51,727 nt of DNA from Basidiobolus meristosporus CBS 931.73 (Eukaryota; Basidiobolomycota; Basidiobolomycetes; Basidiobolales; Basidiobolaceae), in the NCBI GenBank assembly GCA_002104905.1, contig MCFE01000627.1, positions 1 to 51,727 of the forward strand. Direction: 5' to 3'. Of this stretch, positions 8,922 through 20,313 are shown piece by piece. Both the position numbers and the translations under genes were made by a program. Numbering within the stretch: the first letter of the stretch is position 1; each line of letters starts with the position of its first letter. The notes beneath the pieces are model-generated. The model saw only the letters and a program-made list of their open reading frames with translations. It was not told the DNA's origin and did not search any database.

Positions 8922-10847
8922 GAGAACTGATGATATGGAATCTGTGGAAGTGTAAACAACTGATGAAGATCTCATATCAACCCACATGAACAGCCTGATA
9001 CACAAGCGCAGTGCCTTGTTTTAGCCCAAGAATGCACACCTAAAATGTTGACTCTGTACCAATTGTATGGTGGGCTCTTTGATGAAAAGTTAAGAAAATC
9101 ATGTGCCAATATATGGGAGAGGAAATGTTTTAATAAGCAATGTTAGCCATTAAAGGAGGAAATATAGACCACTAAAGGGTAAGAGATTCCTTTCTCTCAA
9201 CTACTGCAAAAGGGAAGGGCACAGATGAGAGAGGTCCTTCAAGCAGAAATGTAGTCAGCAGAAAAAGCCTGAATATTAAATCACAGCAACAACTGAAGAT
9301 AAACTACCCATATCTGCACTCTATATAGCCACAAGCAACAACTCCCTGAACTGGTATTTTGAATCTAGAGCTCCTCAACACATTATACACTAAAGAGAAC
9401 TTCTACCTTTATTGAAAAGATTTCAATTAAGATGGCTTCTATGGGTTACAATTTAACATTGAATATAGGTGGAGAGGGGTCCATTATAGTAAGCATCAAA
9501 AGTAGTGAAAGAAGCCATCAGCATATTCTCAATAATGTACACTTTGTATCAGAAATAGCCAAGAGCCTAATAACTGAAAGCAAGGCAACAGCAGAAGAAC
9601 ATAGCTTCAGTTCTGATAAATTTGGGTGATGAATCATTTATCAAAAGAGTGCCCATTTTGCTTTGAGTTTCAGAGATCAGAATCTGCTGAAGTCAACTTA
9701 TGTACCATCACATCAAGAAGCCAAAACAAGTAGCTTCATTGAAGAATAATTGATCCTTTGGCACAGGATGTCTTACACATCTATTTTGATACCTTATGTC
9801 AAAAAGTGAAAGATCAGCTAATTTTAGGAGTAAAAGTTGATCCTCCAGCCAATATGGAGCAATGTGAGGCCTAGATCTATGGGAAACACGCTTGACAGCT
9901 GCTTAGGAGCAGTGGTCAATCAAAATCTAGAAAAACTAGATTCAGCTTATATTGATTGCTGAGGACCAAACAAAATATTTGCTAAGTAGAATGAAGTATT
10001 TTTTGCATTGCTAAATGACTACAGAGGATGCATATGAATCTACATCATGGAACAGAAGCAAGGAGCTCTGTCTAAGCACAGGGACTTAAAGACATGGTGG
10101 AGGGAAGAATCAGTCAAGAAACCAAGAAAGCACCCTGTGAAAATGAGGCAGAATATACCTCAAACTCATCATCCACTTATGCAAACTAATTTGATAAAGC
10201 AAGAGACCCATTTATAATAGTCTCCACAACAAAATGAAGTGGTAGAGCATGCAAAACAATCCATAGCTGACATAGCAAGCTCTATGATCTATAACCAAGA
10301 ATTATATGATGGATTTTGGGTTGGGTCAGTTGCTATAGCTTTGTAGCTTGAGAATAGCACTTACAGCAGTACCTTGAGGTTCTACTGAATCTGAGATATG
10401 ATATAGATACAAGCCTAGTACAGAGCACCCTAGGATAATTGATTGCAGAGCATATGCCAAGAAACAGCCTTGAAATCAGTAAAACTAGAGCCAAGACTGT
10501 AAAATGCTCATTTGGGGCATTGGTATTAAGTGTGAGGCATACTGGCTCTAAAGTACTAAAGTAACAAAACAGGGCCAGTCTACAGAGGTGCTGTTTGATG
10601 TAGACAAGAATAGCACCAAAATCTTATCAGATGATAATAAAAACTCAGTCAGATGTCCACATCTATTTGTAGTCTAGAGGAACTTACAACATTAATTTGT
10701 CTGAATCAGTGTCTATGAACATCCTGGAATTGGTCATTTTAGTACCTCATGGCAGAAGATTCTATATGAAAAGTAATTGTGCTGATGCCACAAAAAGGCT
10801 GGCAAAAAATTTAAATCTAGCAATTGAGAGGTGTTACTGCCATCAGG
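8922..10847 (+). pseudogene. Copia-C family gag-pol remnant without LTRs
   Basis: The sequence can be followed against the copia-C element block by block. The gag C-terminal part (about 8922-9200) is followed by a protease region whose active-site context is altered (near 9340, where the aspartate position reads E and the glycine reads R). The pre-integrase and integrase core come next (about 9760-10330, with CCACAACAAAATG matching the PQQNG block), then the linker up to about 10790. Stops and frameshifts are frequent and the longest frame is only 65 codons. No reverse transcriptase remains. It ends exactly where X copy 2 begins, so X probably inserted into or next to it. It is much older than the copy at 47645. 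Confidence 0.75.
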
Positions 10848-11336
10848 ATACCCTATGAGAGATTGTCATGATGATCCCACCAAAAGGCCTTCATAAGTTT
10901 AAAGTCCCATGACAAAGAGGTACTGACCCCATCAGGACACTGTGCAGAGACTGTTGAAAAATAATTGCATCACAGATTTCACAAAAAACATAGTCAAAAG
11001 TATTCATTATAACAATATATTAGTGGCTTTTGATTGGTTCCCTGCCAATTTGCTCACTCTCTGATCCCACACACTTGATCACCTCCTATGTTTGTGTACA
11101 TTGACTGGCTATTGCATCTTTTCACACTCCTTACTTTGCAATGCAGCTATTTCTCTTACTTTTTATGCCTATGAATTGATTTATTTCCATTAAAACATCA
11201 GTTGTACCTCAGTTGCCACTTGTATTGACCTATACAAGTCCCTATACCCTACAGTTGAATTAAGCCCAACACCACACTCAACAAGTATTGCCATTAAAAT
11301 CCACCACTCAATTAGCACTAACTAACTACATTTTCA

Positions 11337-11895
11337 CCTTGATAAATTCTGCTCTGATGCATCTGATTTAGCCTGCTTGTCCCTTGCTAGTACTCCTCTG
11401 GCAACTTGACATTGCTTTACAGCTTGTTTTAAGCTCTCAACTGTATTTGTGACAAGCTCCTGAGAAAGCTGCTGGCTTTTATTGCTGCCAGGTCCTCACT
11501 GCCACTTTGACTCAGTGCTTCTTGAGTGGTACTATGCTTTTTCCTTGATAAATATAGTGCTGGTGCATCTATGTCTGCCTGCTGGTCCCTAATTGGCACT
11601 CTTCCAGCTACCTGACATCTCTGTGATACCTATTTGGAGCTTTTGGCCCTGCTTGTAACTAGCTCTTGAGGAAGCTGCTGGTTTTCAGCCATGGCAACCA
11701 GAATTCTTCAGCCTTGGTTAGTTTCTGCTATTCTTAAGATACTTTCTTAGCATACCAATGCTTGCCTAATATCTGCTTACCCATTTGAATTCAGGATAAT
11801 GCTCATGGAGCAAGTCAAGCACATTCTGCTTGGCCTTAAGCTCCTGATGTTCCCACGGTTTGATGACCTTTGGGCTGTATTTTTTTGCAGCATAT
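11337..11895 (-). pseudogene. X gene 1, internally deleted copy
   Basis: The start is the conserved ATG at about 11895, followed by a Lys/Gln-rich peptide (MLQKNTAQRSS). A deletion then joins it to the W-containing segment and the two 69-codon modules (landmark CCTTGATAAA at 11337 and 11543). The C-terminal block seen in copy 1 is missing. Frameshifts split what remains. It serves mainly as a comparison for the gene structure of X. Confidence 0.5.
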
Positions 11896-12092
11896 ATGTG
11901 AAAGTGAGTTGATAATGAGGAAACAGTGTTACATATACATGAGTATATGGTTCCGCAATTTCAATTATAATGCTTACTATGGTGGGACACAATTGAATCT
12001 TACATTCATGTAGGTGCAATGTGTCAAATACAATACTGTCTAAAATTAACATGAATATTGACCAAAAAGTGATATAATAGCACAACACTGCT

Positions 12093-12838
12093 GAAGGTCA
12101 AACTGTGTGCCCCACAGACAAGACTACTTTGACTCAATGCTGTAAGAGAAGAGAAAAAAGACTCAGTAGCTATTGTAGCAAGTCTCTCAGTTGTGATGCA
12201 CCCAGGCAGCATACAAAGTACTACAAGGATCATAGCCAGTGTTTTACCACACATGTCATATTTGACTGTTCATCAGTCACTGCTGTACCAAGATTATCTT
12301 GCTAGCCAGTTGATACATCTATGTTGGCACCTGGCCATTTTTGTAACCTTGTGCAAGCTGAGTTAGGTGAGTGTGTGACACCTTTAGGCTCACCGCAGCC
12401 TTCTGAATATGGCATGCTGAGTGACAACTCTGATAAAAAAGGCTCACTGATGGATTGTGAGCCTATCTCCCCTAACAACACTACCACGCATGAGCCCAGT
12501 CAAATCCTAATATTCAATGAGACAGTACCTGATGAAACAAATGCCAAGGATACTTTATGGAGCCAAGTGAGCTCAGTAATCTATCTACTAGTGAATGATG
12601 TAATGTTGTGGCTTGAGAAGTGGTGCATTCTCACTAATATCAGTAATAGGGGCTTTGAGGATTCATTACTACTTCTTGCCATTATTATTCCAGGTTGCAA
12701 CTTGCCATGCTCAAGGTACAAATAGACAGCCATTGTGCAGCTGGCAACATATGACCCAGAGACTGTCCTGATTCCAGCATTGGTCAACAGTTGCATGGGA
12801 TGCACATTCAGAAATGCCACTATTGCAACATAAATGCA
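12093..12838 (+). pseudogene. X gene 2, second copy of the zinc-finger transposase-like gene
   Basis: The first stretch (12105-12305) encodes the N-terminal finger region, YCSKSLS..RQHTKYYKDHSQC. After a frame change, 12321-12725 matches the acidic Ser-rich part, the LWLEK-like segment and IIPGCNLPC of copy 1. A stop follows (TAG at about 12723), then LATYDPETVLIP-type sequence in a broken frame up to about 12838. The zinc ribbon is lost. Agreement with copy 1 supports real past coding. Neither copy contains a catalytic domain. Confidence 0.5.
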
Positions 12839-12844
12839 GGTTTG

Positions 12845-13250
12845 GTGCATCTGTCTTTGCCCACTTGTCTTTACCATAATCTTCCAGTTATCTTACAGGC
12901 TGACATTTCTTTGTGGTTTGTTAGGAGCATTAAACCCTGCTTGTGATGGGCTTTGGAGGAAGCTGCTAGTTTTCCACTGTGTCAGCCTTGTTTCTCTGCC
13001 TTTGATAGTTTTACTATTTTTGGGATTTTTTTCAGTATACCAATACTTGCCTTAAGTTTTTGTGCAGTTTGAAAATGCAATAATGCTCATGGCAAAGGTA
13101 TAGAGCATTTTGCTTGGTCTTGAGTTCTAGATGGTGTGGTATTGTGCTGGCTTAAAGATAATGGTGTGCCAGATGTCTGACCACCTTGCAAATGTTAGCC
13201 TACTTGGCTTCATCTCACCCAATTGCATCGCATATCTTCAATATCTTTAG
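12845..13250 (-). repeat. Diverged X gene-1 fragment
   Basis: Minus-strand sequence matching the gene-1 stretch at about 5930-6310: GGCTTTGGAGGAAGC, the CTTTGATAGTTT block and GATAATGCTCATGG-like text recur in order. It is more diverged than the other copies and no frame survives. It lies directly after the truncated transposase gene of copy 2. Confidence 0.5.
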
Positions 13251-13261
13251 GTTCTTGTGTT

Positions 13262-13617
13262 ACCATATTCAGAGGATTACTAGAAGTGATGTGGAGAACT
13301 AGAGTATTTACATATTAATGAACTATTTATTTATTGATCAAAAGTATAGTGGTTATACTTTTGATGAAATAGTGCAAATATGAATGAAGAGTTTGCTACA
13401 GAAGGTCCCAAGAATATGCATGCAACATTTGGGGGCTTTTGGACAACTTTAAGAAAGATCATAATCCAGGTACCTGATAATTTGGTGAAAACATTCAAAG
13501 CAAATCCTAACAAGAAGTTTGGTAATGACAGAATACTGATCAAAGAATAAGATTCATGTGACCAAGTTAGCATGGATATTGATGTGATAACTACTAATTG
13601 CAGCACTCCAACTTAAC
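13262..13617 (-). repeat. Reverse-oriented LTR, copia-C variant
   Basis: The reverse complement carries the order of the copia-C LTR: a CTTGTTAGGATTTG block, TTTTCACCAAA, CAGGTACCTGG, GTTGTCCAAAAGCCCCCAAA, TCTTGGGACCTTC and the TATA/AATAAA region. The tip near 13600-13617 (GCAGCACTCCAAC) reads in reverse as a purine-rich tract plus LTR start, so this would be the 3' LTR of a minus-strand element extending rightward. No recognisable internal region follows. Confidence 0.55.
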
Positions 13618-14053
13618 AAAATATTCACAAGTAATAAATACATATTGAGGGTGTGCAATCTGTAAAAAGCATGTACAATGTATCTAAGAGGCATACTGAA
13701 CTAATATAAAATTCAACATTACATGCATTTGTGTTCAACTTGATTGAGGAAGCAACTTATAATTTAATGTGCACATCTACCAAATAGTATGCCTAAAAAT
13801 CTATTTCAGTAACTAATCATTAGCTTTGATGAGCTGAACAGGTGTGTATAACAAGCTAAGTATGATTGCATCAATAATATATAGCATCTGAGCTCTCCAA
13901 TGCTTCTTATTTATCAATAAAAGTACTAAGGCATTGTTTGCGGATGATTTTTGCCACATAATGATGGGATACATGGCAATTGATGGAGATTTAACCATGA
14001 TGTATTAAAAATCAGATAAATAATGCGGATTGCGCCAAATGAATTCAAACCAC
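13618..14053. other. Non-coding stretch, nothing recognised
   Basis: The longest frame is 61 codons (13998-13813, minus) with no family resemblance. It could be decayed internal sequence of the LTR element whose end lies at 13617. It ends where element E begins. Confidence 0.4.
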
Positions 14054-14408
14054 TGTGGTAGGGTAAACATACCTCCCACAGACAAGTTTATTCATATAGT
14101 CATTATGATATACTTATCCATATTTTATCTTATCAGTATTATCCCATTCTTCTTTTGCCCATATTATCAGTATTATCCCCATATGATGTTTACCCTGATT
14201 AGTTATTAGCATTAGTTATCCCAGATGTTATTCAGCTTTGTGATCAGTATATGTATCTATATATGGCAAGTACCCGCGTCAGTACCCGTGACACATGACC
14301 TAGGTCTGTGTTACCATCTCTACCATTTCAATACTATATATGGTATTTCTATGTTGCACAGGTTTCAGACTACTGATTCCTGATTGGTTGAGAGTGCTGT
14401 GCCTTTTA

Positions 14409-14491
14409 GAACCTTCCAGGACATTCTTGGCATATTTTTAGCTCATAGTGATGTCATCAAGAATTCCACTGATACCTAGAATCTTCTAGAA
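14409..14491. promoter_or_regulatory. Two heat-shock-element-like arrays upstream of the E transposase
   Basis: GAATCTTCTAGAA at 14479-14491 is a perfect GAAnnTTCnnGAA array. At 14409-14426, GAACCTTCCAGGACATTC is a four-unit array with one mismatch (GGA for GAA). They lie 40-130 bp upstream of the TATA-like sequence near 14530. Motif match only, and function is inferred. Confidence 0.5.
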
Positions 14492-14888
14492 CCTTGTCAT
14501 TAGTAATCACTTGGCAATCAGGAAAGTATTTAAGGGAAAGCAATCCCTCATCAATAAATCATCCCTTCTATCAGTAACACTTCTACCTTATTGATTAGCA
14601 GTTGATCACTGCACCTGCCTTCAACAGTACATCTCAGACCTGCCATCAAGGAGCTTTTCAGGGTAGTGCACAAGACACACAGAGGCCTTTGGAGACACTT
14701 GGAGCACCTAGGAGGCTAGAGAAGCAGGAGCTTTTACCATAGAGACATACTGACAAAGACACCAGCAGTTTAGACCCAGAGGTTATTGCACCCATCAGAC
14801 ACCTCACACACCTTGAGTTGTGTAGCTTCTCCCAGGAGTACCTCTACACCACCACACCGCCTCCATACAATCATCCACCAATCTTAAT

Positions 14889-15773
14889 ATGACTTACTCA
14901 TCTGAATGGTCTTTTCTCATCAATCCCATCACTACCACTGGATTTCCTTTTGACACACTAGAGGAGATCTATTACAAGTACTGTGGACCATCAACCCCAA
15001 TCTACTCAAGGAGATCTCTTGTCAAGCTTCTCTGCTATTGCAAGAACTATTGCCCTACAAGGTTTCATCCCACCATCCATGGCAACAAAAGTCCTAGAAG
15101 CTATCATTCCCAGCTGACAGCAATGGAGAACCACCTTGCAGAGGGTATGAATGACTTAGAGCAAGCTTGGAATACTAGGTTCAGAAGCTCCAATAGACTT
15201 CCATAGCCCAGAGTGTTCAGCAACAGGTTCCATATCAGGAGTATTTTGGATACCTTCCCAGTGAGGATTAACAGACCTTCTAGAGGGCAGAGGCACTTTT
15301 ATTCTGGCAAGTACAAGGCACACTGTGTGAAGTTTCAAGCACTGTCTGACATTGAGGGCAACATCATCTGGTTTAGTGGGTCATTTGCTGGAAGTAGGCA
15401 TGACAAAGCACTCTGGGTAGAGAACCATCCTGAATTCAGTAGAGGGGAGAAATGTATGGCAGACTTAGACTATATAGGAGAGGATTGTCAGAGATTAGGA
15501 TGTATTACAGCTTATAGGAAGCCAAGGAATGGTGTGCTTAGCAGGAAGCAGAAGCTCTACAATGAGATATTTAATCATTTCAGAGTGAGGGTAGAGCACA
15601 CATTTGAGTATCTGAAGAGATTCAGCATATTGGCAGGTAAATACAGAGGAAAGTCATATATAGGAGAAAACAGCAGAATAGGTAAAATAGTTAAGATACT
15701 TATTAATGCACAGTATGCTCATACAAGAAGACATGCACTGAGAGAAATGTGTCTGGAGCATTATGAAGAGTAA
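14889..15773 (+). pseudogene. DDE transposase (DDE_Tnp4/Harbinger-like), one in-frame stop
   Basis: Two open stretches (14889-15206 and 15213-15773) are in the same frame and are separated by a TAG at 15204. Together they would give about 294 codons, near the short end for the family. After the stop come the expected landmarks: an Asp in ILDTFPV, then GKYKAHCVKFQALSD, GSFAGSRHDKALW with the second Asp, and RVRVEHTFEYLKRF with the catalytic Glu. All three acidic residues of the DDE triad are therefore present. The enzyme would cut and rejoin transposon ends in the nucleus. No companion Myb-like gene, which Harbinger elements often have, is visible. Apart from the stop it looks well preserved. 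Confidence 0.75.
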
Positions 15774-15867
15774 ATAAAGCAAGGAAAGCACTTTTCTGAG
15801 CAACATAAGTAAGATTGAGTAAAATTACCTGTAACTGTATCATACCACTGGCATCATGGTAGAAATT

Positions 15868-15930
15868 ATAGTGCCAGATGGTGCCGTAGAGTTCCAGATT
15901 GATCCGGCACCATAAACAGGCTGGCACTAT
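15868..15930. repeat. Imperfect hairpin with GGCAC/GTGCC motifs
   Basis: ATAGTGCCAG at 15868-15877 pairs with CTGGCACTAT at 15921-15930. Inside them ATGGTGCCG pairs with CGGCACCAT. A direct GTGGCACTAT follows at 15931. This looks like a transposon subterminal region with repeated binding-site-like words in both orientations. The downstream text (TGGCACTATCCAAC.GAACAAGTCTA) recurs near 29130-29156. Confidence 0.6.
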
Positions 15931-15955
15931 GTGGCACTATCCAACGGAACAAGTC

Positions 15956-16116
15956 TAATATGTGTATTCCTGTCTCATAAGGATCTGCTGATTCATTTGC
16001 TGACTAATGCTACTGATTTGAAAGATAATACTGATATACTGATAAGCTAAACATATAGCTAATTGATTTGATTAAGAACCTATCTGACTTAAACATTCAT
16101 GCGGCAGATCATAACA
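15956..16116 (-). repeat. Gypsy-1 3' LTR, truncated
   Basis: Matches the corresponding 161 bp of the 368-bp gypsy LTR, ending CGGCAGATCATAACA. Homology stops abruptly at about 15956. Confidence 0.85.
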
Positions 16117-16126
16117 TTTTCCCCTA

Positions 16127-19100
16127 CTAAAGTTGAGTGGGCTCTCTTGAATCTCCTTTCTTGTGATACCAATATCTTGATGGTTCAGTATTATCAGCAA
16201 GTCTTGCAAGCCTGAGTATGTCCCTATGTACTAAGTCTTCCCGGATATCCTTGTTTGTCCACTAGTTGGTAAGTTGCAAATGAACACTCAGATGATCTTG
16301 AATGGTCCTGTCCATTGTGGCTCAAGCTTCTTCCAGGTGTAGTTTCTTAGAAATACAGAGCTCCCAACTGTCAATGCATCTGGTGCTTTAATTTTATCTA
16401 ATCTGTGCTTGATCTTTTCTGCACTTTGAGATACTTTGGTGTGCCTCTTGACATCTTTGTTCCAGTTGCTGGTGTCTACTTGGCTGACTGAGTTCTTCTT
16501 CTAAGGTGTCAGTAAGATTTGGTTGTGTGAGATCCCCTGGAATCCTTGGTTCACATCCATACTCTAAGTAAAATGGTGATTGCTGGGTGGTGTTGTGTAC
16601 TCTGACTCTGCATGCAAAGAGTGCTTGGTCTATATACTCATCCCATCTACTGACAACTCCATTTGCATACTTGGTCAGCATTTTTCCAAATAATCCATTA
16701 AACCGCTCAGTGACTCCATTAGTTCTGGGGTGATATGCCAAGGTTTTCAAGTGTCTGATCTGCTACATTTCCAGGTAAGCCTCTAATGTCTTTGCCATAA
16801 AGTTTGCTCCTCTATCAGATAAGATCTCCACAGGGCATCCAAACTTCATCAGGATCCCATGGTAAATGAAACTTGCAACTTCTTGTTCACTGGCTATTGG
16901 TACAGCTTTAGCAACTGGCCATTTAGTGGCATGGTCAATTGCTACTAGGATCCAACCGTTGCATTTGCTGGTGGTTGGCAGTTGTCCAATAAAGTCAATT
17001 CCCCATCTCTCAAATGGTCTTACAGGCTTCAAAGGGAAGAGTTTGGCAATTCTGTGGCTGACCTTGATTGATTTGGCAGTTTGGGCATGTTTTCACTAGC
17101 TTCTCAATATCTGGTTTCATTCTGGGCCACCATGCTCTGGCTTTCACAAGGCTATAGGTTCCTTCAATCCCAAGATGTCTATATCCATTGTGTAGCTTAT
17201 GTATTAAATCCAGGCAAGAAACATAAGGGCAATAGGCAATAGGGCTTCCATCAACAATTTGGTAGAGTGTTTCATCCTGTACAACAAATTTGCTGGTTTC
17301 ATCCAGGATTATCTTCATTATCTCTTCATCCACCTCATTAGGAATGGCTTGGTCCTCCAAGTACTTTAGTAATAGGCTAGGCCAATCTGATTCATGCACC
17401 AAGTTGAGTTGTGTAATGTGTTCTAATCTTGATAAGGCATCAGCAACCATGCTGTTTTTTCCAGGGCAGTAGATAATTCTCCAAATCCAATAGCCGAATG
17501 TATTCACTTCATCTTGTCATTCTTCTAGAGAGTACCGTCTGAGTAAATATATGCTTGATAGAGGCATGATCAGTCTTCACAGTGCATTTGACTCCTTCAG
17601 TATTGCATCTCCACAACTTCAAACAGTGTATTATAGCAAGCATCTCCTTCTCATGCACTGGATAGTTTTGTTCTGCTGAGTTCAGTGTCTTGGATTCAAA
17701 GGCAATGGGGTGGTCCTTTCCCTTGTGTTCTTGGCTTAACACTCCATCAATTGCATAATCTTAAGCATCTGTGCACAGAGTAAACTCTTTTTTGAAGCCA
17801 GGTATTCTTAAGCTTGGTAGCTTAGCAAGTTCATTCTTGAGCATCTGGAAGGTAGCCTCACAAGCTATGTCCCACTTGTAGATATTGTCTTTCTTGAGCA
17901 TCTGGAAGGCAGCCTCACAAGCTATGTCCCACTTGTAGGCATTGTCTTTCTTGAGGATATCAGTTAAAGGGACTACAATACTTGCAAAGGACTTGACAAA
18001 TCTCTGATAGTAGGAAACCCTTCCAAGGAATGATCTGGGCCATGATATGCTATGGGGCTGCTTTAGATTCTTGATAACTTCAACCTTCTTAGGGTCTAAG
18101 GTTACTCCTGTGCTAGTAACTATGTGTCCCTGATATTCAACATGTTCCTTGAAGAATTCACACTTGGGTACCTTGCCATAAAGCTTGTTCTCTGTTAGCT
18201 TCTTCAAGACCTTTTCAATGTGCACTAAGTGATCCTCTTCTGTCTTGCTGTATATCAATATATCATCTAGGTAGATTATCGCAAACTTGTCTAAGTACTC
18301 CTGGAAGACAGTCTGCATCAGGGTCATGAATGGTGCAGGGGCATTGGTGAGGCCAAAACTCATGACTAAGTACTTGTAATGTCCATATCTGGTCCTGAAT
18401 GCTGTCTTATGGATGTCTTCTGGCTTCACCCTAATCTGCTTGTATCCGGACATGAGGTCAATCTTGCTGAAAAGAGTGGCTCCATTGAATTGCTCTAAAA
18501 GCTGATCAATCCAAGGTATGGGGTACTTATTCTTCACAGTAACTGAGGTGAGGGCTCTGTAGTCAATGCCCATCTAAAGTGTTCCATCCTTTTTCTTCAC
18601 AAAAAGTACTGGTGCTCCCCAATGTGACTTGCTGGGTCTGATATATCCTTACTCCAGCAACTGATCTATTTGTCTCTTCATCTCATCCAACTCAAATGGA
18701 CTCATTCTGTAAGGTGTCTTACACAGTGGAGGGCTATCTCCTGTTTCAATGGCATGATCCACATATCTGACTGGTTGTAGGCTTACAAGCACATCTGGAA
18801 ATACATCTGAATATTGCTTCAAAAGAGTCTGGACCTTTTGGGGTACTGGCATAGAGGAATCCTCCTGTAATACTGCCATGAGGAACATTGGGGTGCCTTT
18901 TGTTAGTGCTCTACAAAACTGTGTCTTGCTAAGTTCACTTGTTTCACATATACTGGAATTGACCAAGTTAAAATCCAGTCTGGTGGGTATTAGCTCCTAG
19001 GTCTTGTTGTCCTTCTGGATCTGAGTAGCATGAGTTCTCTGGTTGATTGATGGATTATGGCAAAATAGTCAGGTTTTCCCAAGTACAAGGTCAAACTTGC

Positions 19101-20255
19101 AGTTCCCAAATTTATAGGCCTATAGATCATCTTCATAGTCATTGATCTTCATCCTCACTGCCTGAGTAATATGGTTGGTTATGTCAGAGTTCCCATCAGC
19201 TGTTGAGACTGAAGTTCATTTGGTGGGCTCCAAGTTGATTCCAGCTTTGAAAGCAAATTGCTCTGACATGTACTCATGCAATGCTCCTGAGTCAATCATG
19301 ATCTTTGCAGGTACTTCATTGATTACTCCATTCAAGTATAATAGCTTTCCTGAGTTTGAGGTCATCAGGGATAGGTATTCTTCTGTAATATGGAAGGTGA
19401 GTTCTGAGTCTTCTTCAAGTTCATCCTCCATGTTACTATGCTCCAGTGCCTGAATATGGTCAAAGGTTCTTGATGGCTGGTGTCCATTTCCGCTCCAAGG
19501 GCAGTACTTTGCAATATGCCCCTGCTTGTGGCAATTGAAGCAAAGCCCTTTCTTCTTACATTCTTCTGAGGTAGGGTTCTTCTCCATAGCATCTATTTCC
19601 ATTGGCACTGCTTCTGATTTTCTTCTTTCAAAGTGATTGTAGCCTCTCTGATTAGTCATTGTGGGATTTCCAATTGCAAACATAGCTGAGTGATAGTCAA
19701 TGGCAATCTGGATGGCTTCTTCAATAGTCTGAGGTCTTTGATAATTCACTTCCTGCCAAGTTCCTTCTTTCAACCCACCAGTAAAGTATTCAACTTGATG
19801 CAGAGGACCATTACTTTCTGTCTGAATGTCTTCAACTTTCTTCTTAGTGGTATCTGTTGGTGTGGGGGCTCAAAGGCAACCTGAATTTCTGACACAAACT
19901 CATCCCTGGTAGAGATTGTAGAGCATCCCATCATGGTGGCTGGCCTGATCTTGTTGTAGTACCACTGCAAAGCTGCATCTGTCAGGTACGAGAATGCATA
20001 ATGTACCTTGCTTTTTGGAGCAATTCCCTTGGCCTTGAAAGCTTCTTCAATCTGGAGGTGCCAAGTTCCCAGGTTTTCATTGACTCTATCATGGTACTGG
20101 TTGACCTTTGCATTAAAGTTGCACTTGACAGGGTTTTGCTGGCTTTGGGCCATGGTAGTCATTTCTTGTTACTACTGGCTAAGGATCTGGAGTAACTGTT
20201 ACTGCTGAGCCAGGATTTGTTGCATAGCATTCTTGCATCCTTGATTTTTGGACAT
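16127..20255 (-). pseudogene. Gypsy-1 gag-pol, disabled
   Basis: Homologous to gypsy-2 gag-pol throughout. Gag starts at 20255 but meets a TAA in its Gln-rich N-terminus, and about 70 nt are deleted near 19800, shifting the frame. The CCHC knuckle (CFNCHKQGHIAKYC) and protease (MIDSGA) are present at about 19560-19260. The reverse transcriptase has an intact YLDD (about 18265). RNase H has a stop at 17761. In the integrase, frame changes occur near 17010 and 16760, yet all three acidic residues are kept, including the Asp in LSDRGANF and the Glu in GVTERFNG. Between RT and RNase H a 19-residue segment is duplicated. There is no chromodomain. Proteins of this kind form virus-like particles and copy and insert the element. 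Confidence 0.88.
17839..17952 (-). repeat. 57-bp tandem duplication in gypsy-1 pol
   Basis: Two adjacent 57-bp units (starting at 17839 and 17896) encode KDN(A/I)YKWDIACEA(A/T)FQMLK twice. Gypsy-2 and gypsy-D have one unit. The duplication keeps the frame. The units differ at only a few bases, so it is recent relative to the element. Confidence 0.9.
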
Positions 20256-20313
20256 CTTGAGGGAGGCTTCTTATTTCTTCAGGAGGGATGTTTCTTGTTA
20301 TTGCTGCTACCAA

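Larger units (their letters stand above)
10848..12840. mobile_element. Element X, copy 2
   Basis: It starts CCCTATGAGAGATTG and reproduces X copy 1 in the same orientation, with an internal deletion. At about 11326 the 3' untranslated part of gene 1 is joined directly to the 69-codon modules, so the conserved C-terminal coding block is lost. Near the gene-1 start a second deletion removes most of the N-terminal half. The transposase-like gene follows from about 12093 and stops near 12840. Confidence 0.65.
14054..15955 (+). mobile_element. Element E, carries a DDE transposase gene
   Basis: The left end TGTGGTAGGGTAAACATACCTCCCACAGACAAG recurs at 47592-47644, where it interrupts a gypsy gag gene, so this is a mobile sequence. 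The first 33 bases contain an imperfect hairpin (TGTGG..GGG / CC.CCCACA). A 0.8-kb AT-rich leader with a TATA-like GTATTTAAGGG and AATAAA precedes the transposase gene. The right border is uncertain. I place it at the junction with gypsy-1 LTR sequence (about 15956). The left end looks LTR-like while the gene is that of a DNA transposon, so two elements may be superimposed here. Confidence 0.5.
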
